Assembly: GCA_964501275.1 (NCBI GenBank)
Contig: CAZCSP010000022.1
Coordinates: 1 to 64,000, forward strand
DNA: 64,000 nucleotides
Direction of reading: 5' to 3'
Origin: 55-13 sp964501275
GTDB lineage: Bacteria; Armatimonadota; Fimbriimonadia; Fimbriimonadales; Fimbriimonadaceae
The notes below the pieces were generated by a model, which saw only the letters and a list, made by a program, of their open reading frames with translations, was not told the origin of the DNA and did not search any database. The position numbers and the translations under genes were made by a program. Below are positions 53,652-62,700 of the stretch, in pieces. Each line of letters begins with the position of its first letter. Position 1 is the stretch's first letter.

Positions 53652-53862
53652 GAGGCAGAAGCCTCACTTCGTCCACTAACTCGATGGCATAGTCAACGGC
53701 CGCATCGACGTCTTCCTTGGTAATCCCGGGATAAGACTTCAACACCTCGTCAATCGTTTTCCCGGCTTTCAGCATGCTCAGGATGTTGCGCACCATGATT
53801 CGGGTGCCCATGATTACCGGCTTGCCACTACAGATTTTGGGGTCGGCGTGGATGCGTTGCAT
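53641..53862 (-). CDS. DUF433 antitoxin-like protein
   Basis: 73 residues from ATG at 53862. Typical DUF433 opening: IHADPKICSGKPVIMGTRIMVRNILSMLKAGKTIDEVLKSYPGITKEDVDAAVDYA, a helix-turn-helix-like fold thought to bind DNA and neutralise the DUF5615 partner. Stop overlaps the partner start. Confidence 0.9.
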   Translation of the reverse strand: MQRIHADPKICSGKPVIMGTRIMVRNILSMLKAGKTIDEVLKSYPGITKEDVDAAVDYAIELVDEVRLLPRAS

Positions 53863-53886
53863 ACCTACATTATCCACCATCATGTC

Positions 53887-55410
53887 CTATCCCACCGACC
53901 CCTCCAAGCTCACCCCCAACAGCTTCTGCGCCTCGACGGCAAACTCCATGGGCAACTCCCGGAAGACATCCTTGCAGAAACCGGAGACGATCATGTTGAC
54001 GGCGTCCTCGGTGGGGATGCCTCGTTGGTTGCAGTAGAAGATTTGGTCTTCTCCGATCTTCGAGGTAGAAGCCTCATGCTCTACGATCGCAGTTGGGTTC
54101 TTCACCTCGATGTAGGGGAAGGTGTGGGCTCCGCAGCGGTCGCCCATGAGCATGGAGTCGCATTGGGAGTAGTTTCTGGCTCCGTCTGCGCCAGGGTTGA
54201 CTTTGACCAAGCCTCGATAGGTGTTTTGGCCGTTACCCGCCGAGATGCCTTTGGCCACGATGGTGGACTTTGATCGTTTCCCGATGTGGATCATCTTGGT
54301 GCCGGTGTCAGCCTGTTGCTTGTTAGCAGTCAGGGCTACTGAGTAGAACTCGCCCACTGTATCATCGCCTTTCAGGATGACGCTGGGGTATTTCCAGGTG
54401 ATGGCGGAGCCGGTTTCTACTTGGGTCCAGGTGACCTTGGAGCGGTTGCCAGCGGCCATGGCGCGCTTGGTGACGAAGTTGAAGATGCCGCCCTTGCCGG
54501 TCTTGGGGTCGCCGGGGTACCAGTTTTGGACGGTGCTGTACTTGATGGTGGCGTCGTCGCCCGCCGCGATCAGTTCGACCACCGCCGCGTGAAGCTGGTT
54601 TTCGTCGCGCATCGGGGCGGTGCAACCTTCCAGGTAGCTCACATAGGCGCCTTCCTCGGCGATGATGAGTGTCCGCTCGAACTGGCCGGTGTTCTCGGCG
54701 TTGATGCGAAAGTAGGTGCTCAGCTCCATCGGGCAACGGACTCCCTTGGGCACATACACGAACGAGCCATCGGAGAAGACTGCGCTGTTCAGGGTGGCGT
54801 AGTAGTTGTCGCTATAAGGAACCACCGAGCCGAGATACTTCTGGACCAGTTCGGGATGCTCCTGCACCGCCTCTTGGATGCTCATAAAGAGGATGCCAAG
54901 TTCCTTCAGCTTCTCTTTGAAAGTGGTGACGACGGAGACGGAGTCGATGACAGCGTCCACCGCAACCCCACTGAGGGGGGCACCGTTTCTGGCATCGGCG
55001 GCTGATGCGGCGGCTCCCTTCACGTTCAGGAGAACCTTCTGCTCTTCGACCGGGATGCCCAGCTTTTGGAAGGTGCGCAGGATTTCGGGGTCGGCGTCTT
55101 CCAGGGAGTTAAGGATCGGCTTTTTCTTGGGGGCCGAGTAGTAGCTGATGGACTGGAGATCGACGGGCTGGTACTGGACGTTGGGCCAGGCTGGCTCCTT
55201 CATGGTGAGGAAGTGCTTGTATGCTTTCAGACGCCAGTCGAGCAGCCACTGCGGCTCGTTCTTCTTGGCGGAGATGGCGCGGACGACGCCTTCGTTAAGG
55301 CCGATGGGAAGGGTGTCGGATTCGATGTCGGCAGACCAGCCGTGTTCGTACTCGCGATTGGCGAATTGCTCAAGCAGCTCGGTGCTCTTGTCTAGTACTT
55401 GCTCACTCAT
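53887..55410 (-). CDS. sufB: Fe-S cluster assembly scaffold SufB
   Basis: 507 residues from ATG at 55410 (GGAGAACAAT upstream). SufB signature: KEKLKELGILFMSIQEAVQEHP, LNSAVFSDGSFVYVPKGVRCP, YVSYLEGCTAP, HIGKRSKSTIVAKGIS, ARNYSQCDSMLMGDRCGAHTFPYIEVKN, IEHEASTSKIGEDQIFYCNQRGI (conserved Cys and Glu). It scaffolds Fe-S assembly with SufC and SufD. No sufC, sufD or sufS lies beside it, unlike the usual operon. Three partial copies of its 3' end lie 0.8-3.5 kb downstream. Confidence 0.95.
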   Translation of the reverse strand: MSEQVLDKSTELLEQFANREYEHGWSADIESDTLPIGLNEGVVRAISAKKNEPQWLLDWRLKAYKHFLTMKEPAWPNVQYQPVDLQSISYYSAPKKKPILNSLEDADPEILRTFQKLGIPVEEQKVLLNVKGAAASAADARNGAPLSGVAVDAVIDSVSVVTTFKEKLKELGILFMSIQEAVQEHPELVQKYLGSVVPYSDNYYATLNSAVFSDGSFVYVPKGVRCPMELSTYFRINAENTGQFERTLIIAEEGAYVSYLEGCTAPMRDENQLHAAVVELIAAGDDATIKYSTVQNWYPGDPKTGKGGIFNFVTKRAMAAGNRSKVTWTQVETGSAITWKYPSVILKGDDTVGEFYSVALTANKQQADTGTKMIHIGKRSKSTIVAKGISAGNGQNTYRGLVKVNPGADGARNYSQCDSMLMGDRCGAHTFPYIEVKNPTAIVEHEASTSKIGEDQIFYCNQRGIPTEDAVNMIVSGFCKDVFRELPMEFAVEAQKLLGVSLEGSVG

Positions 55411-55499
55411 ATTGTTCTCCGGCTCGCACCCACTGGGCAACACCCACATCGCGCGACCGTCGGATTCTATTTTGACAGAGTTGGCGGACGGGGTCTGGG

Positions 55500-55570
55500 G
55501 CGAGAGAAACCACAGATGGCCGCAGATGTTCGCAGATGGTTTATCTGCAAGTTTTGCTCAGCGCCTATGG
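55500..55570. repeat. Short-period CAGATG repeat
   Basis: AACCACAGATGGCCGCAGATG, then TTCGCAGATGGTTTATCTGC, a phased tandem of CGCAGATG words with a dyad at GCAGATGG..TTATCTGC. Related to other short-period repeats here. Confidence 0.4.
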
Positions 55571-55602
55571 TCGCCAAGGTCAAAGGGTAAAACCTGTTTG
55601 TC

Positions 55603-57405
55603 ATGGCAGACCTCTCATCGCTGAACCTCAACGCCCCCCTCAACCGCCTGCGCGGCTCTCTCCCCAAAATCGGCATCCGACCCACTATCGACGGCCGATA
55701 TGGAGGCGTGAGGGAGTCTCTGGAGGGCTTCACGATGGCTTTGGCGGAGTCCGCGCGAGACCTGATCCAGAAGAATCTGCGCCACTCCTGCGGGTTGCCT
55801 ATCGAGGTCGTGATCGCCGACACCTGTATTGGCGGGGCGAGCGAGGCGGCGAAGTGTGAGGAGAAATTTGCGCGGGAAGGCGTCGGGGTTTCTCTGACGG
55901 TCACCCCCTGCTGGTGCTATGGCAGCGAGACCATGGACATGAACCCGCTCCGGCCCAAGGCGATCTGGGGATTCAACGGCACCGACCGGCCCGGCGCGGT
56001 CTATCTGGCGGCCACGCTCTCGGGCCATGCGCAAAAGGGTTTGCCCTGCTTTGGCATCTATGGGCGGGATGTGCAAGACCTGGGCGACGCCTCCATTCCG
56101 ACTGATGTTGCCGAAAAGATCTTGAGGTTCGCCAAATCCGGCCTCGCTGTTGCGAGTATGCGGGGCAAGAGCTATATGGCGATGGGCGGGGTCTCGATGG
56201 GGATCGCGGGGTCGATTGTGGACCATGAGTTCTTTGAGAGCTACCTCGGGATGCGGGTGGAGACCATCGATATGTCAGAGTTCGCCGGGCGCATCCGCAA
56301 GGGGATTTTCGACCAGGAGGAGTTCGCCAAGGCGCTCGCCTGGGTACGCGCCAACTGCAATGAGGGCAAGGACTGGAACGCCAACCCCCGAACTCGGGAG
56401 CAGAAGGACGAGGACTGGGAGACGAGCGTCAAGATGGCCCTCATCGCCCGCGACCTGATGATCGGCAACCCCAAGCTGGCGGAGATGGGCTACAAGGAGC
56501 AGGCCGAAGGGCACGACGCCATCGCGGGCGGATTCCAGGGCCAGCGACAATGGACCGACCACTTCCCCAACGGCGACTTCATGGAGGCGATCCTTTGCAC
56601 GTCGTTCGACTGGAATGGCGTCCGCCAGCCGTTCATGGTCGCGACCGAGAACGACTCGCTGAATGGGGCCTCCATGCTTCTGGGGCACTTGCTGACGGGG
56701 ACGGCCCAGATGTTCAGCGACGTGCGCACCTATTGGAGTTCCAAGGCAATCAACCGCGTGACGGGCAAGGCCGAGAACCCGGTTTTGCACCTCATCAACT
56801 CCGGTCCTTCCCCCCTCGATTTCACCGCCTCGATGAAGGACGAGAATGGCCGCCCGACCATCAAGCCCTGGTGGGACATCACGCCCGAGGATGCGGGAGC
56901 CTGTCTGGACGACACGCTCTGGTGCGCCAGCGACCTCGGCTATTTCCCCTCCGGAGGCTGGTCCACCGACTTCACCACCAAGGGCCGCATCCCGATCACC
57001 ATGTTCCGCATCAACCTGGTTCGCGGCCTGGGCCCGGCTCTGCAGATCGCCGAAGGCCACGCCGTAAACCTACCCGCCGACGTCCATCAGACGCTCGACG
57101 AACGCACCAGCCCCACCTGGCCCACCACCTGGTTTGAACCGCGATGCGATGGGAACGACGGGGCGTTCAAGGATGCCTACACGGTCATGGCGCATTGGGG
57201 AGCCAACCACGGAGCGATCTCGATTGGCCACATCGGCGCCGACCTCATCACCCTGGCCTCCATGCTGCGCATCCCGGTGGATATGCACAACGTAGCGTTT
57301 GAGCAGGTGTATCGTCCCGCGGTGTGGCATCGGTTTGGGGCAGGTCTGGACCCTGTGGGAGCCGACTATCGGGCATGCGCCAACTATGGACCGATGTATA
57401 GGTAG
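55603..57405 (+). CDS. fucI: L-fucose isomerase
   Basis: 600 residues, normal length. Matches L-fucose/L-arabinose isomerase superfamily: LPKIGIRPTIDGRYGGVRESLEG, IADTCIGGASEAAKCEEKF, GFNGTDRPGAVYLAA, SMGIAGSIVDHEFFESYLGMRVE, FMVATENDSLNGASMLLGHLLTG (catalytic Glu/Asp with Mn2+), ISIGHIGADLITLASMLRIPVDMHNV (His). Converts L-fucose to L-fuculose. No fucK or fucA in this window; the flanking Gfo/Idh dehydrogenases may act on related sugars. Confidence 0.94.
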   Translation: MADLSSLNLNAPLNRLRGSLPKIGIRPTIDGRYGGVRESLEGFTMALAESARDLIQKNLRHSCGLPIEVVIADTCIGGASEAAKCEEKFAREGVGVSLTVTPCWCYGSETMDMNPLRPKAIWGFNGTDRPGAVYLAATLSGHAQKGLPCFGIYGRDVQDLGDASIPTDVAEKILRFAKSGLAVASMRGKSYMAMGGVSMGIAGSIVDHEFFESYLGMRVETIDMSEFAGRIRKGIFDQEEFAKALAWVRANCNEGKDWNANPRTREQKDEDWETSVKMALIARDLMIGNPKLAEMGYKEQAEGHDAIAGGFQGQRQWTDHFPNGDFMEAILCTSFDWNGVRQPFMVATENDSLNGASMLLGHLLTGTAQMFSDVRTYWSSKAINRVTGKAENPVLHLINSGPSPLDFTASMKDENGRPTIKPWWDITPEDAGACLDDTLWCASDLGYFPSGGWSTDFTTKGRIPITMFRINLVRGLGPALQIAEGHAVNLPADVHQTLDERTSPTWPTTWFEPRCDGNDGAFKDAYTVMAHWGANHGAISIGHIGADLITLASMLRIPVDMHNVAFEQVYRPAVWHRFGAGLDPVGADYRACANYGPMYR

Positions 57406-57411
57406 GGTTGC

Positions 57412-58536
57412 CTAAACTTCGATTTGCACCGACTTGCCGGTTTCCAGCGACTCCACGATGGCTCGCATCACCTGGATGCTGGCAAGACCTTCTTCGAGGT
57501 CAGGAGAGTTGGGTTCTCCGGAGAGGAGTTTGGCGGCAAAGTAGTCGGTGTAGTTGCAAAACTCTCCGTAGTGCATCCCCTTCAGTTCATGCCGGAAGTG
57601 GTAGCCGGACATGGCGTGGTGATAGTCCTCCTCTATCTCGACTCCGTTGGCGTCGTGGTAGGTGAATCGGAGGTCGGGATAGCGGGCGAGGGACGTTCCC
57701 TTGGAGCCCATCAGGAAACACTCGATCAAGGCGCGGGCGCGGGGGAGTTCGTGGAAGCCGTAGTTGCCGAGGACCCGCCCGATGCGGCCGTTCTCGGCGA
57801 CCAGGTTTACGCAGATCGCATCTGGGGTTTTGGCACCATACTTCGCGCCCAACTCGGTGATGGTTCCAACCGCATGAACTTCCCGGATTGGCCCCAGATA
57901 CCAGCGAATCAGATCGACAGGGTGGCTTAGGCCGAGATAGGCCCAGTGGGTGTCCTCGATAGTCCAGGGCGACTTCTCGTAGTACCAGTCCATGCGGTGG
58001 TTGTAGTGAGCGTCCACCACCTCGGCCTCCCCAAAATGCCCTGCCTCAAACAGCTCGCGCTGACGCTGGAACGGCTCGTAGAATCGGGTGGATTGACCGA
58101 CTTGCAAACGCTTGCCGGAGCGACGGGCTGCCTCCCTCAAGCGGTCGGCATCCAGCGGGTCGTTGATCAGCGGCTTGGTGCAGACGACGTGCTTCCCAGC
58201 CTTGAATGCCCGCTCGATATGCTCGGCGTGGAAGTTGTCAGGCGTATAGATGGCGACGATCTGCACGTCCTCGCGAGCCAAAAGCTGATCGTAGTCGTCG
58301 GTGACGAACAGGCCAGGGACGGCGGCTTGGGCTTCGGCTCGCTTGACGTCGCTCAAGTCGCATCCTCCTACCGCCCGACATAGGCCTGACGCTCGCAAGG
58401 CAACCAGTAATGTGTGTCCCTCATGCAATCCGATCACGCCCACGCCTAACTTCTGGTCGTCCGGAAGGGAGCCAAAGGACCGGCGATGTCCTACCGTAGG
58501 CTGGCCGGTGGGAAGGAAGTCGGGATGCGAAGCCAT
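57412..58536 (-). CDS. Gfo/Idh/MocA-family oxidoreductase
   Basis: 374 residues. Rossmann motif VGVIGLHEGHTLLVAL (departing from the usual GxGxxG), YTPDNFHAEHIERAFKAGKHVVCTKPLIND (TKP in place of EKP, Lys kept), then DWYYEKSPWTIEDTHWAYLGLSHPVDLIRWYLG. Likely a sugar dehydrogenase acting near the fucose pathway. Convergent with fucI, 7 bp apart. Confidence 0.9.
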   Translation of the reverse strand: MASHPDFLPTGQPTVGHRRSFGSLPDDQKLGVGVIGLHEGHTLLVALRASGLCRAVGGCDLSDVKRAEAQAAVPGLFVTDDYDQLLAREDVQIVAIYTPDNFHAEHIERAFKAGKHVVCTKPLINDPLDADRLREAARRSGKRLQVGQSTRFYEPFQRQRELFEAGHFGEAEVVDAHYNHRMDWYYEKSPWTIEDTHWAYLGLSHPVDLIRWYLGPIREVHAVGTITELGAKYGAKTPDAICVNLVAENGRIGRVLGNYGFHELPRARALIECFLMGSKGTSLARYPDLRFTYHDANGVEIEEDYHHAMSGYHFRHELKGMHYGEFCNYTDYFAAKLLSGEPNSPDLEEGLASIQVMRAIVESLETGKSVQIEV

Positions 58537-58559
58537 CGTCCCTTATTGTGGCGGGTGAT

Positions 58560-58690
58560 GGGCTTAGCTTGGGCAGCGCGGTGATTGGCGACTAGCGTTT
58601 TGGCGTTTAGGTGGCAGGTATTAGCTGGCACGTTGTGAACCAGACAAACGTCAAAAACTTGCCACCACCCGACCTCACCGACTAGACTTA
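58560..58690. repeat. Imperfect inverted repeat before gpsA
   Basis: TTAGGTGGCAGGTATTAGCTGGC and the later AACTTGCCACCACC, with GACTAGCGTTTTGGCGTTT and AAACGTCAAAAA; word-repeat dyads like those at 32.6 and 34.0 kb. Confidence 0.4.
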
Positions 58691-58721
58691 AGCCCATGCC
58701 GCAGAGTCGACTGGTTGCCAT

Positions 58722-59711
58722 ATGAACGTTGCCGTCCTGGGGTCGGGGAGTTGGGGGACCGCTTTAGCCCTTTTACTGGCCCGGAACGGGCATGAAGTGA
58801 CCTTGTTGGGGAGGGACGCGGAGGAGATCGCGATCCTCCGATCTACCCGAGAGAATCTCAAATACCTTCCCGGATTCGTCCTGCCCGATAACGTCGGCTA
58901 TGATCTGCTTCACGAACACCTGGAGCCGGTCGAAATGACGGTCGTCGCCGTGCCCTCCAGTGCAGTTCGGCAGGTGGTCCATGAGGTGAGCGGAGAGCAT
59001 CCGCTCATCGTCGTTGCGGCCAAAGGATTGGAGACCGGGACGGCAAAGATGGTGAGCGATGTGGTGGCGGAGGTTCGGCCCAACGCGCTGATCGGAGCCT
59101 TGAGCGGACCGAACCTGGCGGTGGAGATCGTGCGTGGCATCCCGACCGCCGCGATTGCCGCCTGTAAGGAGGACGTGGTGGCCGAACGGATCCGGGCCGC
59201 CTTCAACTGCCGCACGTTCCGGGTCTACAAGAGCGACGACGTGACCGGCGTGGAGCTGGCGGGAGCGCTCAAAAACGTCATTGCCGTTGGCGCGGGGATG
59301 TCGGACGGCTTGGGCTTCGGGGATAACACCAAAGGCGCGTTCCTGGCCCGGGGCTTGAAGGAGATGATCGGGCTGGGCCTGAAGATGGATGCCCGGTTGG
59401 AGACGTTCTTGGGGATTGCGGGAGTAGGCGACCTCTTTGCCACAGCATCGAGCAATTTGAGCCGCAACTATCGGGCCGGGAAACTGCTGGGTCAAGGCAA
59501 GACGTTGGAAGAGGCTTTGAAAGAGGTTGGGCAGGTGGTGGAGGGCGTCTCCACAAGCGAGTCGGTGCAGATTTTGGCGCGTCGGTATGACATCGAAATG
59601 CCCGTGTTTGCCGCTATCGAAAGCGTCATCCACGGACACGTCGCACCGTTGAAGGCGGTCGGGATGCTGATGGAAAGAGACACTCCGACCGAAGGTTTGC
59701 CGATCGGTTAG
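58722..59711 (+). CDS. gpsA: NAD(P)-dependent glycerol-3-phosphate dehydrogenase
   Basis: 329 residues. GpsA motifs: VAVLGSGSWGTALALLLARNGHEV (NAD), VVAVPSSAVR, VVAAKGLE, LSGPNLAVEI, VELAGALKNVIAVGAGMSDGLGFGDNTKGAFLARGLKEM (catalytic Lys), GIAGVGDLFATASSNLSRNYRAG. Makes sn-glycerol-3-phosphate for phospholipid synthesis. Confidence 0.96.
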   Translation: MNVAVLGSGSWGTALALLLARNGHEVTLLGRDAEEIAILRSTRENLKYLPGFVLPDNVGYDLLHEHLEPVEMTVVAVPSSAVRQVVHEVSGEHPLIVVAAKGLETGTAKMVSDVVAEVRPNALIGALSGPNLAVEIVRGIPTAAIAACKEDVVAERIRAAFNCRTFRVYKSDDVTGVELAGALKNVIAVGAGMSDGLGFGDNTKGAFLARGLKEMIGLGLKMDARLETFLGIAGVGDLFATASSNLSRNYRAGKLLGQGKTLEEALKEVGQVVEGVSTSESVQILARRYDIEMPVFAAIESVIHGHVAPLKAVGMLMERDTPTEGLPIG

Positions 59712-59770
59712 TTGGGGTGTCCTGACAAGTTCCTCAAGTAAATTCACTCGTAAGGGCGTATTCTAGGATT

Positions 59771-62700
59771 GTGTCGACGGCTTTGCGCGTTCTGACGCTG
59801 GTTGCCCTGCTCTTATGCGTCTTTGCCTGTTCACGCGCCCCATCGGAGGCAGAGCGGGAGACGGCTCGGAATATCCAGGCGACTTACAAAAGCCTGATCG
59901 ACCGGGTTGACGCCAAGCGACTTCAGGCTGATCTGGCCCAGATCGCCCAGATCGGCAATCGGGTGACCGGAAGCAAGGGGGAGAAGCAGACTTTTGAGTT
60001 TGTAGAGGAGCGCCTCCGCAAGCTCGGCCTCCAAAACATTCGCTACGAGACCTTCCAAGTCACTGTTCCAGATGTGGACTCCAGAGGACGACTTAACTTA
60101 GGCGGCGAAGAAGTCGAACTCTATCCGATCTGGCCCAACCTGGTTCGCACTTCGACCTGCGACGTGACCGGGCCGATCCTCTACGGCGGCTACGGAACGT
60201 TGGAGGAGTTCAACGGCAAGGACCTTCAGGGAGCCATTGTGGTGTTAGAGTTCAACTCTGGGACCCGCTGGCGGAATGCGGCTCGACTCGGGGCGGCGGC
60301 GGTCATCCTCTTGGAACCCAAAGCCTCAACACGCTCGGAGGCGGAACTGAAGTACGGAAACGTGCCCCTGAGCTTTCCTCGGTTTTATCTTCCATTGGAT
60401 CAGGCCGAGCCAGTCCTTCAGGCCGCTTTCGCCCAAAGGAATGTGCGTTTGAAGTGCGCCCAAAACTGGATCAAGACCGAGAGCCGGAACCTGTTTGCCG
60501 ACCTGGCCGGCACGGATAACACAGTGGAAGGGGAGCGCGTTTTGGTCACGGCCAACGCCGACGCCTCCAGTGTGGTCCCCGCACTAGCGCCTGGGGCCGA
60601 GACCTCTACCTCCATCGCCGCTTTTTTGGAGACCGCGCGGCTGTGGTCAGAGAAGCCGGGGCGACGGCCCGTAACCTTCATGCTGTCGGGAGCCCATATG
60701 CTGGGCTTGCAGGGAGTCCGGGAATTTATCGACCGGCGGCTGAACGGCGACAAACAGCCGCTCCTTCTCGCCGCAAACATCGACTTCACCTCGGGGAGCC
60801 CCACCATCGGCACCTACGGGCGGGGTTGGTACTACGAGTATCGGGACGAGGTTCGCGATCCGGTCATCAACTTCAGCCGCATCCTCCGCAAGCATGCCGA
60901 CGTCCTGGCCCCGGTGATGAAGGCCCCTTCGGCCCGGATGGTTCTGACTGACTCCATCAACCAATCCGACAACCGCACCTGGAAGAACAACATTCCGGGT
61001 CGATTCGCGTTTGACTGCGAACCCATGCTCCTGGGCGGCTACAACGCCATCACCTTTGCCACTATCGAGGACGCGCGGGATCGGGTGGATACGCCGTTCG
61101 ATACGGTGGATAAGGTCAACTTCGAGAACCTGGCCACCCAGACCAAGACGCTGAACGCGATGCTCCACCATGCGTTCAACGACACCACCCAGCCCGGCGG
61201 CAACTCGGACCACAAGGTGCCGCTGGAGGTGCGGGAACCTTCCGCAATGCGCCTGACCGGAGGCTTCGCGACGGTCGATGGCGTCGTCGCTGTCTACGAC
61301 CCCGCCAAAAGCTTCGTTCCCGATGTGCCGGTAACCGACGCCCTGGCCGTCTCCACCGGACCCCAGAAGACGATGATGGGCGTTCGGGGAACCCTGATCC
61401 AAAAGGTGGATGAGAAGGACGCGCGATATCGGTTCCCTGGCCTCGCGCTGATCAACTCCTATTGGCAGCCCGACGAAAGGTATTCCACCTTCCTCTCCGC
61501 CTTCCGCCTCGATCCAGAAACCGGCGATATCGACGCGGCGGTGGACTTTGGCGTAACGGGGGCGGAAGCCTACGACACTGTTTTCCAACTGAAGACCACC
61601 CACCGTACCGCCCCAATCGTCGTCTTCAAATGCCGTTCGGTGGACTTCTACTCCCTGGTCGATCCCCAGGATCTGCGAACGTTCCGGGGCGGGTTCATCA
61701 TGGACGCCAAAACCAACGGCGACCCCCAATTCTTCGGCTTCTTCGTCTCCTTCGAGGATATGCGGTTAAGCAGCGAGGTCGACGACACCGCCTGCCTCTT
61801 TATGCCGCCGGGCGAGCGGTTCAAGATTCTGTTTGGCTCGGGAATGGGGGAGTACCGGCTGATCCTCTCCAACTCCACGCCCCAGGACGAAGCGGGCACC
61901 GGGTACTTGATGCCAGGTGGAGAAGCGGAACCAGGGGATCGGTCAGGGCTGGCGCTGAGCGGCAGGTTCCTTGATCCCGCCGTGAACACCGCCAAGGACA
62001 TCGTGGCGGTGAACGACGCTCGAATGGGGGAGTTTGCCAAGTACCGCATCATAAGCCCCGGCATTAAGGAGCTTCAAGACCAGGCTCGGGCGGAGATCGA
62101 GTTGGCGGAAGCCGCCAAGGCCGCCAAGGACTGGGCGTCGGCAGATCGGCACAGTCGGGCCGCCTGGGGCTATGCGCTTCGAGCCCACCCGGTCGTCGCC
62201 AAGACGACCGGCGATGTGGTGAACGGGGTTCTCTTCTACCTGTTCCTCATCATCCCGTTCAGCTACTTCATCGAGCGCCTTTTCTTTGCTCATCGCTCGC
62301 TGACCAAGCAGTTGGGCACGGCCATCGGGGTCTTCATCGCCTCCTTCATCCTGCTCCGCCTGATCCACCCCGCCTTCGAGATCGTGAAAAACCCGATGAT
62401 GATCTTCATCGCCTTTGTGATGGGGTCACTAAGCCTGTTGGTAATGATGTTTATCCTGGGCAAGTTCGAGAGTTCCCTGAAGACCCTCAAGCAGTTGGAG
62501 AGCGGGGTGCACGAGGTGGACATCCGGCGGGGCAGCGTGGCGATGGCGGCTTTCAACTTGGGCGTCTCCAATATGCGACGCCGGAAAGCCCGCACGTTCC
62601 TCACGACCCTGACGCTGGTCGTGATGACGTTCATCGTTCTCAGCTTCACCTCCATCGTCCCCGACCTCCAGATCAACGAACTGCCCTCTGAGAACCCCGC

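Noticed and set aside
42900..53900. Prophage or integrative element
   Set aside because: No integrase, capsid, terminase or relaxase gene is visible; the region is better described as accumulated accessory genes and fragments.
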